A stretch of 6,865 bases of DNA from Omnitrophica bacterium RIFCSPLOWO2_01_FULL_45_10b. Lineage in GTDB: Bacteria > Omnitrophota > Omnitrophia > Omnitrophales > Danuiimicrobiaceae. This document shows positions 1 through 6,493 of the stretch, piece by piece (the stretch's first letter is position 1; each line of letters opens with the position of its first letter). The notes below the pieces were generated by a model. That model did no database searches. It saw only the letters and a program-made list of their open reading frames with translations, and had not been told where the DNA came from. The stretch is taken from NCBI GenBank assembly GCA_001804205.1, contig MHFM01000038.1:26252-33116 (forward strand). Reading direction: 5' to 3'. The position numbers and the translations under genes were made by a program.

Positions 1-1721
1 GACGCACGAGCGAAGTTCAGAACGAAATTAAACTTGTGCCGTTTAAAGTAAAAGAGGGTAAAAATGGCGCTGCCGCCATCAGCGTTGACAGTCGTGATTA
101 TACGCCACCTGAAATTTCGGCCATGGTGCTTCAAAAACTCAAAGCCGATGCGGAATCTTTTTTAGGAGAGCCCATCAAACAAGCTGTCATTACGGTCCCG
201 GCTTATTTCAATGACTCTCAACGGCAAGCAACGAAAGACGCGGGACAAATCGCAGGCCTTGAAGTCCTTCGAATTATCAATGAACCCACAGCCGCATCAT
301 TGGCCTATGGCCTTGATAAGAAAAAGGATGAGCGAATTGCTGTCTACGACCTTGGGGGCGGAACATTCGATATCTCCATTCTTGAAATTGGCGAAGGTGT
401 TTTTGAAGTAAAAGCAACCAATGGAGATACTCATTTAGGCGGTGATGATTTTGATCATCGAATCATGGAATGGTTGGTGAGTGAATTCAAAAAAACAGAA
501 GGAATTGACCTGAGCAAAGATCGTATGGCCTTACAACGCTTGAGAGAATCAGCTGAAAAAGCAAAATGCGAGCTTTCAAGCGCTGAGACAAGTGAAATCA
601 ATTTGCCATTTATTACAGCGGACGCCTCCGGCCCGAAACATCTTGTGATGACATTGACTCGGGCGAAGCTGGAACAATTGGTTCAAGATTTAATTGAACG
701 CACAATCGCTCCCTGCAAGCAATGCATAAAAGACGCCGGCATCGATCCAAATAAGATTGACGAAGTGATTCTTGTGGGTGGCCAAACCAGGATGCCTGCG
801 GTTCAGGAAGTTGTGCGAAAATTATTTGGGAAAGAACCTCACAAAGGAGTGAATCCTGACGAAGTCGTCGCGGTGGGCGCCGCGATTCAAGGCGGCGTTT
901 TGGGCGGAGAAGTGCATGACATCTTACTTCTAGATGTAACGCCGCTTTCACTTGGAATCGAAACTTTGGGTGGTGTGATGACCAAATTAATTGAACGGAA
1001 TACCACTATTCCAACACGTAAATCGGAAATTTTCTCTACCGCAGCAGACAGCCAAACGGCAGTTACCGTTAAAGTTTTGCAGGGAGAACGCCAAATGGCC
1101 TCGGACAACCGTGTTCTCGGCCTTTTCAATTTGGAAGGTATTCCGCCTGCGCCGCGCGGAGTGCCGCAAATTGAAGTCACATTCGATATCGACGCAAACG
1201 GCATTGTGCATGTTTCCGCAAAAGACCTGGGAACCGGGAAGGAACAAAAAATACGAATTGAGTCATCTTCCGGCCTTTCAAAAGAAGCCGTTGAAAAATT
1301 AGTCAGGGAAGCAGAATCTCATGCGACTGAGGACAAGCAAAAGCAAGAATTGATCCAAACACGCAACAACTTGGACAATTTGATTTATTCCGTTGAAAAA
1401 AGTCTAAAAGAGCATGGGGATAAAATAGATTCCGGCGAAAAAACTCGTGTTGAGGAAGCGATGAAACAGGCCAAGGAAGCATTGAAGTCGGACGATATTG
1501 ATACATTAAAACAGGCCACAGAAAAACTGACAACAGCCTCCCACAGTTTGGCGCAAAAAATGTACGAGTCAGCAGCAAAGCAAAAGGAAGCCTCTGCTGA
1601 AAAACAAAGCGGCGAATCCCAAAAAAGCGAGAAAGAATCGGGTGGCGAAAAATCGAATGTGGTCGACGCCGACTATGAAGTGGTCGATGACGACGATGAA
1701 GAGAAGAAGCGAAAAAAATAA
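1..1721 (+). CDS. dnaK: DnaK (Hsp70) molecular chaperone, 5' truncated by window edge
   Basis: ATP-dependent cytoplasmic Hsp70 that binds exposed hydrophobic segments of unfolded proteins and works with DnaJ and GrpE. The frame is open from base 3 with no start in view; 572 residues are visible. By alignment from memory with the 638-residue E. coli protein, about 80 N-terminal residues are missing, including the first phosphate loop. Visible in order: NEPTAASLAYGLDKK; the second phosphate motif IAVYDLGGGTFDIS (bases 336-377); the adenosine motif VILVGGQTRMP (765-797); the interdomain linker DILLLDVTPL (918-947); the substrate-binding beta domain; the helical lid from about 1266; and a low-complexity E/K/S/Q-rich tail ending in VVDADYEVV, an acidic run and KKRKK. 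The GTG at base 36 is an internal valine, not a start. A CKQC pair lies at 714-725. The stop is 17 bp before the next gene, with no terminator between. Identity is near certain; the subtype relative to other Hsp70 paralogues is unchecked. Confidence 0.98.
   Translation, partial: RTSEVQNEIKLVPFKVKEGKNGAAAISVDSRDYTPPEISAMVLQKLKADAESFLGEPIKQAVITVPAYFNDSQRQATKDAGQIAGLEVLRIINEPTAASLAYGLDKKKDERIAVYDLGGGTFDISILEIGEGVFEVKATNGDTHLGGDDFDHRIMEWLVSEFKKTEGIDLSKDRMALQRLRESAEKAKCELSSAETSEINLPFITADASGPKHLVMTLTRAKLEQLVQDLIERTIAPCKQCIKDAGIDPNKIDEVILVGGQTRMPAVQEVVRKLFGKEPHKGVNPDEVVAVGAAIQGGVLGGEVHDILLLDVTPLSLGIETLGGVMTKLIERNTTIPTRKSEIFSTAADSQTAVTVKVLQGERQMASDNRVLGLFNLEGIPPAPRGVPQIEVTFDIDANGIVHVSAKDLGTGKEQKIRIESSSGLSKEAVEKLVREAESHATEDKQKQELIQTRNNLDNLIYSVEKSLKEHGDKIDSGEKTRVEEAMKQAKEALKSDDIDTLKQATEKLTTASHSLAQKMYESAAKQKEASAEKQSGESQKSEKESGGEKSNVVDADYEVVDDDDEEKKRKK
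1712..1718 (+). other. In-phase A AAA AAA heptamer abutting the dnaK stop (possible -1 slippery site)
   Basis: Seven adenines sit in the X XXY YYZ phase relative to the dnaK frame (A, AAA, AAA) and are followed directly by the TAA stop. A -1 slip would read ATA AAA ACG CCC TTT CTC GTT and then the ATG of the next gene, with no stop. This is seen in the sequence; that slippage happens is speculation. Lysine-rich C termini in A-rich DNA produce such runs by chance, and no downstream stem-loop is obvious. Confidence 0.3.
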
Positions 1722-1738
1722 AAACGCCCTTTCTCGTT

Positions 1739-2656
1739 ATGTTTTCTCGTAAGCGGCTACTGATCGCATTTTCAGGAATCATGCTGGTCAGTAGCCTGAA
1801 TTTTACCCTTTGTGCTGAAGATAGCCCATCCATTGAACCTGAAATCATCTTGACTCCCACAATTAAAAGCCTCGAGCCACCTAAAAAAAAGATATATCAT
1901 ACGGGCGAAGTCATCGAATATAAAATTCGCCTACATTGGGATCAGCTTGTTGACAATATCCGAATGAGTCCTGTGGATGCCACATTAAAAAACTTGGAAT
2001 TCGTCGGCGTTGCGCAAGAAACGGAGTCAAAATCAAATGAAGACGACGAAAAGAGCGGGATGGATCAACTCCTTACCTTTCGTTTCACCGCCCAAAAAGC
2101 AGGCCCTGCCGCAGCAACCCAATTAAGGCTTCGCTGGACTCAGGGAAGCGGTGCTCAGACAAGCGAACTGGTCATCCCGTCTTTGGAGCTGACAATTAAA
2201 GCACCGCTGTTTTCTAAGGCCCGGCCGTTCCTCGCTTATGGAGCAGCTTTATTGGTTGGTCTTTTAAGCCTAATTCTCTTTTTAGTCCTAAGGCACAAAA
2301 AGCCGGTCCCAACAGAGGAAATACAGCAATCGCTTGAAGAATTAAGTTTAGGACAGCTAGATAAGGCTCAAAAATCTTGGGATACGAAGAGGAATCATAA
2401 GGATTTTTTGGCTGATTTAACACGAATTTTACAACGATATTCAGCTCAAAAATTAGATTGGAATCCAAGCCAGGAAGATTATAATGCTCTTCAAAAAAAG
2501 GCGGCTGAAAAGTGGTCGAAAAGAGAGGCTCAGGATTTGGCTGATCTCTTTAAAATGATCGAATTTGAACGCTTTTCCGGAGCTAGTGCTTACGAAGAGG
2601 CAACTGCAACCATTCGGCAACGAATTTATTCGTTTATTCAAAGCAAAAAAATATAA
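1739..2656 (+). CDS. BatD/DUF4381-like secreted-anchored membrane protein (divergent)
   Basis: Probable subunit of the membrane complex encoded by the downstream MoxR/Bat genes; 305 residues. Visible: a signal peptide with RKR n-region, hydrophobic core about residues 7-24 and likely cleavage near LCA/ED (the cysteine is not in a good lipobox); a beta-rich, probably periplasmic domain about 38-155; one TM segment about 163-185; and a charged helical cytoplasmic domain about 190-303. The helical domain has a pattern (LTRILQRY, then IEFERFSG) that aligns by eye with the second such protein at 4548-5498 (MSEILRRY, then CDLVKFAK). The ATG at 1739 was chosen because it supplies the basic n-region; Met15 would lose it. 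No Shine-Dalgarno site precedes this start, so expression may depend on translation of dnaK. The family assignment rests on architecture, position and weak similarity; a lineage-specific membrane protein of unknown family is the alternative. Confidence 0.6.
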   Translation: MFSRKRLLIAFSGIMLVSSLNFTLCAEDSPSIEPEIILTPTIKSLEPPKKKIYHTGEVIEYKIRLHWDQLVDNIRMSPVDATLKNLEFVGVAQETESKSNEDDEKSGMDQLLTFRFTAQKAGPAAATQLRLRWTQGSGAQTSELVIPSLELTIKAPLFSKARPFLAYGAALLVGLLSLILFLVLRHKKPVPTEEIQQSLEELSLGQLDKAQKSWDTKRNHKDFLADLTRILQRYSAQKLDWNPSQEDYNALQKKAAEKWSKREAQDLADLFKMIEFERFSGASAYEEATATIRQRIYSFIQSKKI

Positions 2657-2661
2657 AAATC

Positions 2662-2667
2662 GGAGGA
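2662..2667 (+). promoter_or_regulatory. Strong Shine-Dalgarno site for moxR
   Basis: GGAGGA lies 3 to 4 bases before the ATG at 2671, the strongest ribosome-binding site in the window. It fixes the MoxR start and suggests that MoxR is translated independently of the upstream gene, unlike several other genes here. Confidence 0.85.
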
Positions 2668-2670
2668 AGC

Positions 2671-3660
2671 ATGGAAGCAACCGTAAAACAACTGGGAGAG
2701 AAAGTTAAGGAATCCCAAGAAATCGTAGAAAGCCTTTTTCGTGAAATTGGCAAAGTAATTGTAGGACAACGTTATCTGGTAGAACGGCTCCTGATAGGTT
2801 TGTTGGCTGACGGCCATGTCTTGCTGGAAGGGGTTCCAGGACTTGCCAAAACGATGTCCGTTCGAACATTGTCAGAAACGATTGACGCCAAATTCCAGCG
2901 AATTCAATTCACCCCTGATCTTCTTCCGGCAGACCTGATTGGAACCTTAGTCTACAGCCCAAAAGATGGGACTTTTAGCACCAAAAAAGGACCTATTTTC
3001 GCGAACATCATCTTGGCTGATGAAATCAACCGGGCTCCCTCCAAGGTTCAAAGCGCACTGTTAGAAGCGATGCAGGAGCACCAAGTTACGATAGGGGAAT
3101 CCACTTTTCTGCTTCCGGAACCATTTATGGTTCTGGCCACACAGAATCCGATTGAGCAAGAAGGGACGTACCCATTGCCCGAAGCTCAGGTTGATCGATT
3201 CATGATGAAAATAGTGGTCACTTATCCAAATAAAAAAGAGGAAAAGGAAATTCTGGAACGGATGTCAACGGGAGAAAAAATCGAAGTAAAACAAGTTTTA
3301 GATCCAAAATCGATCCTGCAGCTACGAAAAATTGTAAACCAAATTTATATCGATGAAAAAGTGAAAGACTATATCTTGGATATTGTTTTTGCCACACGCT
3401 ATCCAGAACAATTCAAACTCAATCAATTGAAACCTTTGATTGCCTACGGCGCATCACCGCGGGCGAGCATCATGCTCACCCTTGCGGCCAAAGCGCATGC
3501 ATTCTTAAGGGGGCGTGGCTATGCCACTCCGGAAGATGTTAAACAAATTGGCCTCGATGTTTTGCGCCACCGGGTGATTGTCACGTATGAAGCGGAAGCT
3601 GAAGAAATGACTTCCGAGCGGATTATTTCCAAAATTTTCGATCAAATCGAAGTTCCTTAA
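2671..3660 (+). CDS. moxR: MoxR-family AAA+ ATPase
   Basis: Cytoplasmic AAA+ ATPase of the MoxR family, thought to remodel or mature protein complexes together with vWA-domain partners. The 329-residue length is normal for the family. Visible: an N-terminal helix; Walker A GVPGLAKT (residues 54-61); Walker B IILADE followed by INRAPSKVQ (113-126); sensor 1 ATQNP (156-160); an arginine-finger region EAQVDRF (171-177); sensor 2 GASPRA (260-265); and a C-terminal lid helical domain with the typical YATPEDV and LRHRV segments. All catalytic elements are intact. It is followed 15 bp later, in the same reading frame, by the DUF58 gene, the standard partner order for MoxR loci. The family call is very secure; the substrate is unknown. 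Confidence 0.96.
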   Translation: MEATVKQLGEKVKESQEIVESLFREIGKVIVGQRYLVERLLIGLLADGHVLLEGVPGLAKTMSVRTLSETIDAKFQRIQFTPDLLPADLIGTLVYSPKDGTFSTKKGPIFANIILADEINRAPSKVQSALLEAMQEHQVTIGESTFLLPEPFMVLATQNPIEQEGTYPLPEAQVDRFMMKIVVTYPNKKEEKEILERMSTGEKIEVKQVLDPKSILQLRKIVNQIYIDEKVKDYILDIVFATRYPEQFKLNQLKPLIAYGASPRASIMLTLAAKAHAFLRGRGYATPEDVKQIGLDVLRHRVIVTYEAEAEEMTSERIISKIFDQIEVP

Positions 3661-3675
3661 TCCGCGGGTTTTCCC

Positions 3676-4551
3676 ATGATTCCGAAAGACCTGCTCAAAC
3701 AAGTCAAGTATATTGAAATTAAAGCCACTCGGCTTGTAAATGACTTGTTTGGGGGAGAATATGAATCGGTCTTCAAGGGACGTGGCATGGAATTCTCGGA
3801 GGTTAGGGAATACGTTCCCGGCGATGACATCAGAACGATTGATTGGAACGTTACTGCCAGATCGCAGCATGTTTTCGTAAAAAAATATACCGAGGAGCGT
3901 GAGTTAACCGTTATCTTCGTCGTAGACGCCTCCAGATCCCTCCAGTTCGGCACTTCCGAAAAACTTAAATCTACAATTGCCGCTGAAATTGCCGGCCTTC
4001 TTGCGTTCTCAGCAATTAAAAACAATGATAAAGTTGGCTTATTAATTAATACCGATCGAATTGAGAAATATCTCCCTCCGAAAAAAGGAAAGAGCAATGT
4101 CCTCCGCGTTGTGCGTGAAATTCTTTATTTCAAGCCAACGGCAAAACAAACCAATTTGAGGATCGCTCTGGAGCATCTTTACCGGATTCTCACCCGAAGC
4201 GCAGTCATCTTCGTGATCTCTGATTTTTTAGATTCAGGTTATGAAAAAGCCCTCAAGATATTGCATCAAAAACACGACTTGATCGCCATTCAAATCACGG
4301 ACGAAAGAGAACAAAAGCTATCTCCGTGCGGCCTTATGGAATTGGAAGACGCGGAAACGGGAGAAACAATCTTAATCAATACCAATGATTCCAAATTCCG
4401 GAATCAATATGTAAAGGTGGCCAACCGCAGGCAGGAACAGCTTGATTTCTTATTTAAACTCACCGGAATTGACGCCATTAAAATCGTAGGCGGCGCATCC
4501 TACGTCAAGCCTTTAATCAAATTTTTCCGCCTCAGAGAAGAACGCCAATGA
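3676..4551 (+). CDS. DUF58-family protein with vWA-like domain
   Basis: Soluble 291-residue protein of the DUF58 family, which is almost always encoded next to MoxR and is presumed to be its vWA-type partner. The DUF58 signature spans residues 36-62: GRGMEFSEVREYVPGDD then RTIDWNVTAR. The vWA-like part follows with DASRS (84-88) matching DxSxS, Thr159 in KQTNLRIAL and Asp183 in VISDFLD as candidate second and third MIDAS residues. No signal peptide or TM segment is seen, so it likely works on the cytoplasmic face. The start has no clear Shine-Dalgarno site. The next in-frame Met lies inside the conserved signature, and an in-frame TAA (the moxR stop) lies 15 bp upstream, so the start is well bounded. 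Its stop overlaps the next start as ATGA. Molecular function is not established for the family. Confidence 0.94.
   Translation: MIPKDLLKQVKYIEIKATRLVNDLFGGEYESVFKGRGMEFSEVREYVPGDDIRTIDWNVTARSQHVFVKKYTEERELTVIFVVDASRSLQFGTSEKLKSTIAAEIAGLLAFSAIKNNDKVGLLINTDRIEKYLPPKKGKSNVLRVVREILYFKPTAKQTNLRIALEHLYRILTRSAVIFVISDFLDSGYEKALKILHQKHDLIAIQITDEREQKLSPCGLMELEDAETGETILINTNDSKFRNQYVKVANRRQEQLDFLFKLTGIDAIKIVGGASYVKPLIKFFRLREERQ
4534..4540 (+). promoter_or_regulatory. Weak purine-rich ribosome-binding site inside the DUF58 gene
   Basis: AGAGAAG lies 7 bases before the ATG at 4548, within the last codons of the DUF58 gene. Together with the ATGA stop/start overlap at 4548-4551 it points to translational coupling. 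The match to GGAGG is poor, so the call is tentative. Confidence 0.4.
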
Positions 4552-5498
4552 AACGTTTTGGTTTGGCTCTATTTATTTTTTTGGGGTTCACTCTCTTCGG
4601 TAGCCTACCTTCCAATTCGGCAGAGCCGGATGTTTCCGTTAAAGTTGAAGTGGATCGAGCATTTGCCACGATAGGCGACCCCATCAATTTTCGCATTACG
4701 GCGACTCATGCGCCCGAAATCAGTGTTCTGGAAATGAATCCAAGCGGTGTTTTGAGTGATTTTGAAATTAAAGAATCGACGAATTTCTCACAAAAAGAAG
4801 GCGGGAAAATCCTAGAAGGCCATAACTACGTCATCACTACCTATACGCTGGGAGAATACGTCGTCAAACCCTTTACCATTCAATACCATGCCAAGGGCGG
4901 GGAAACAGGACAATTAAAAACCAATGCCATCTACATTACCATTGAAAGCATTGACAAGGGCAAAGAGCCTAAAAGCGATATTAAAGGGATTAAAGGCATT
5001 CGAAAACTGAAAGGCCGCTTGGGCCTATGGCTGATGTTTGCGTTTCTTCTTATCGCGATCGGGGCCGGTGCTTGGGTGATTGATCTACGTAAAAATCGTG
5101 AAGCGCTAACCGCAAACCGAGAATCCGCGCTTTCGCCTCATGATGAAGCTTATCTTGCGTTAAGCAAGCTTCAACATTCCGACTTCATCCGCAAAGGGCA
5201 AGTGAAACTTTATTTTTTTTACATGTCGGAAATCTTAAGGCGCTATTTTGAGCGACGCTACCAGGTCCGAGCTTTGGAATCAACCACCTATGAAGCGATA
5301 AGAGACCTTAAAGAAAAGCTAACCCCAGAAAATTTGAAGCTGATTGAAGACGAGCTGTCATTTTGTGATCTCGTAAAATTTGCCAAATATGATCCGCCGC
5401 CTATGGAAATATTGCGGGAGACGAATCAAGCGAAACTCATTATCGACCGGACAAAAGAAGAAATGCAAGAAAGCCTTCCGGAACCGATTCGAAGCTAA
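4548..5498 (+). CDS. BatD/DUF4381-like membrane protein
   Basis: Bitopic inner-membrane protein of the Bat cluster, 316 residues. Visible: a signal peptide (MKRF n-region, hydrophobic core about 5-20, likely cleavage NSA/EP near residue 25); a periplasmic beta-sandwich-like domain about 28-135 with the BatD-like VKVEVDRAFATIGDPINF and GEYVVKPFTIQYH strands; a DIKGIKGIRKLKG segment (144-156) like the pre-membrane motif of these families; a TM segment about 158-179; and a cytoplasmic helical domain about 195-302 with FYMSEILRRYFERRY, TTYEAIRDL and CDLVKFAKYDPPP. Its place between DUF58 and BatA is where many proteobacterial loci carry a short DUF4381 protein, but here a full periplasmic domain is added, closer to BatD. 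The start overlaps the DUF58 stop (ATGA). Its role is probably structural or scaffolding; this is inferred, with no enzymatic motif visible. Confidence 0.82.
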   Translation: MKRFGLALFIFLGFTLFGSLPSNSAEPDVSVKVEVDRAFATIGDPINFRITATHAPEISVLEMNPSGVLSDFEIKESTNFSQKEGGKILEGHNYVITTYTLGEYVVKPFTIQYHAKGGETGQLKTNAIYITIESIDKGKEPKSDIKGIKGIRKLKGRLGLWLMFAFLLIAIGAGAWVIDLRKNREALTANRESALSPHDEAYLALSKLQHSDFIRKGQVKLYFFYMSEILRRYFERRYQVRALESTTYEAIRDLKEKLTPENLKLIEDELSFCDLVKFAKYDPPPMEILRETNQAKLIIDRTKEEMQESLPEPIRS

Positions 5499-5502
5499 GA
5501 GG
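5497..5502 (+). promoter_or_regulatory. Shine-Dalgarno site for batA overlapping the preceding stop
   Basis: AAGAGG begins within the TAA stop of the preceding gene (5496-5498) and ends 4 bases before the ATG at 5507. It supports that start, and the stop/ribosome-site overlap suggests coupled translation. Confidence 0.6.
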
Positions 5503-5506
5503 TTCA

Positions 5507-6490
5507 ATGTTTCATTTTCATTCTCCGGTAAATTTTTTGATTCTTCTGATCATACCCGTATGGTATCTGTGGGTTCAAAAACGAAAGAGAAGCGTCATTC
5601 GATTTTCATCGCTTTCCGGGATCAAAATGATCAACGCACCCAGTCCATCGGCAATTCGATGGTTCATGCAGATGCTTCGATTGTTCGCATTTGCTTTGGT
5701 GGTAACCGCTTTTGCGCGCCCTCAAGCTGTGGAAGCGGAACGAGAATACGAAACAAAAGGCATCGATATTGTCCTGGCGTTGGATATTTCCGGTTCCATG
5801 TTGGCTGAGGATTTCAAACCCATCAATCGGATGGCAGTGGCTAAAGAAGAAGCTAAAAAATTTGTTAAAACTAGGGAAAATGATCGAATCGGCCTTATCG
5901 TCTTCGCTCGAAAGGGTTATACCCAATGTCCGCTCACGCTGGATTATCAAATTTTAAATCAACTCATTGATGATATAGAAATTGGGCTGATTAAAGACGG
6001 CACTGCCATTGGTTTAGGGATTGCGACTGCGGTGAATCGCTTGCGTGACAGCACCGCAAAAAGTAAAGTCATTGTTTTATTGACTGATGGTGAAAATAAC
6101 GCCGGCAACATTGATCCAATTACGGCTGCGGAACTGGCCAAAAGTTTTGGGATTAAGATTTACACCGTCCTCATCGGGAAGGGAGGGCTTGTGCCTTTTC
6201 CGATTGAAGACCCAATTTTTGGAAAACGCTATGTCCAGGCTGAAGTAAAAATTGATGAGACGACACTGAAACGCATCGCCGACATTACAGACGGCCGGCA
6301 TTTTGCCGCCACGGACCCGGAAGCCTTAGCCCGAGCCTATAAACAAATCAGCCAACTCGAAACCAGCGAGGTTAAGGTGAAGGAATATTCCAGCTTTCGG
6401 GAGTTGTATCACTTATTCTTAATTCCGGGCATTCTAATTCTTTTATGTGAAATCATGCTCACAAACACAATCTTTCTAAAACTTCCATAG
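5507..6490 (+). CDS. batA: BatA-type vWA-domain inner-membrane protein
   Basis: Inner-membrane vWA protein of the Bat (Bacteroides aerotolerance) family, 327 residues, a normal length. Visible: TM1 about 7-22, a short basic loop (QKRKRSVIRFSS), TM2 about 52-70 followed by the typical ARPQ, the vWA domain about 85-280 and a third TM about 300-318. The MIDAS is complete: DISGSM (93-98, DxSxS), Thr166 in DGTAIG and Asp194 in LLTDGENN. Other family marks are LAEDFKP with NRMAVAK, TQCPLTLDY, and the GLVPFPIEDPIFG loop before the IDETTLKRIA helix. It is preceded by a Shine-Dalgarno site and ends in TAG, the only amber stop in the window, one codon before batB. It likely forms a membrane complex with BatB and the BatD-like proteins and is engaged by MoxR; family-level knowledge supports this only loosely. 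The function of the metal site is unknown. Confidence 0.94.
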   Translation: MFHFHSPVNFLILLIIPVWYLWVQKRKRSVIRFSSLSGIKMINAPSPSAIRWFMQMLRLFAFALVVTAFARPQAVEAEREYETKGIDIVLALDISGSMLAEDFKPINRMAVAKEEAKKFVKTRENDRIGLIVFARKGYTQCPLTLDYQILNQLIDDIEIGLIKDGTAIGLGIATAVNRLRDSTAKSKVIVLLTDGENNAGNIDPITAAELAKSFGIKIYTVLIGKGGLVPFPIEDPIFGKRYVQAEVKIDETTLKRIADITDGRHFAATDPEALARAYKQISQLETSEVKVKEYSSFRELYHLFLIPGILILLCEIMLTNTIFLKLP

Positions 6491-6493
6491 AAT

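Noticed and set aside
1722..1738. A terminator between dnaK and the next gene
   Set aside because: The 17-bp gap has no inverted repeat and no hairpin followed by a T run; the short pyrimidine stretch alone is not enough.
1303..1860. A 185-codon open frame on the - strand across the dnaK 3' end and the next gene
   Set aside because: It lies antisense to a certain dnaK C-terminus and a well-supported signal peptide, has a composition typical of reverse-complemented K/E-rich coding DNA, and shows no recognisable domain.
1950..1955. TTGACA inside the first BatD-like gene (and another at 4951-4956) as a -35 box
   Set aside because: No acceptable -10 hexamer lies 16 to 18 bases downstream of either one.
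2652..2657. TATAAA just before the moxR Shine-Dalgarno site, as a possible -10 box
   Set aside because: It arises from an A-rich stop region, has only a poor -35 candidate (TTCGTT near 2629) and would leave almost no leader; not enough to call a promoter.
2640..2675. A second frameshift site at the A7 run ending the first BatD-like gene
   Set aside because: The run is out of the slippery phase (C AAA AAA A), and the downstream moxR has its own strong Shine-Dalgarno site, so no recoding needs to be invoked.
3505..4097. Two overlapping - strand open frames opposite moxR and DUF58
   Set aside because: Both oppose highly conserved motifs on the + strand and look like reverse-complement shadows.
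5380..5808. A 142-codon + strand open frame spanning the BatD-like/batA junction
   Set aside because: It is out of frame with two well-supported genes covering the same bases, and its translation has no family features.
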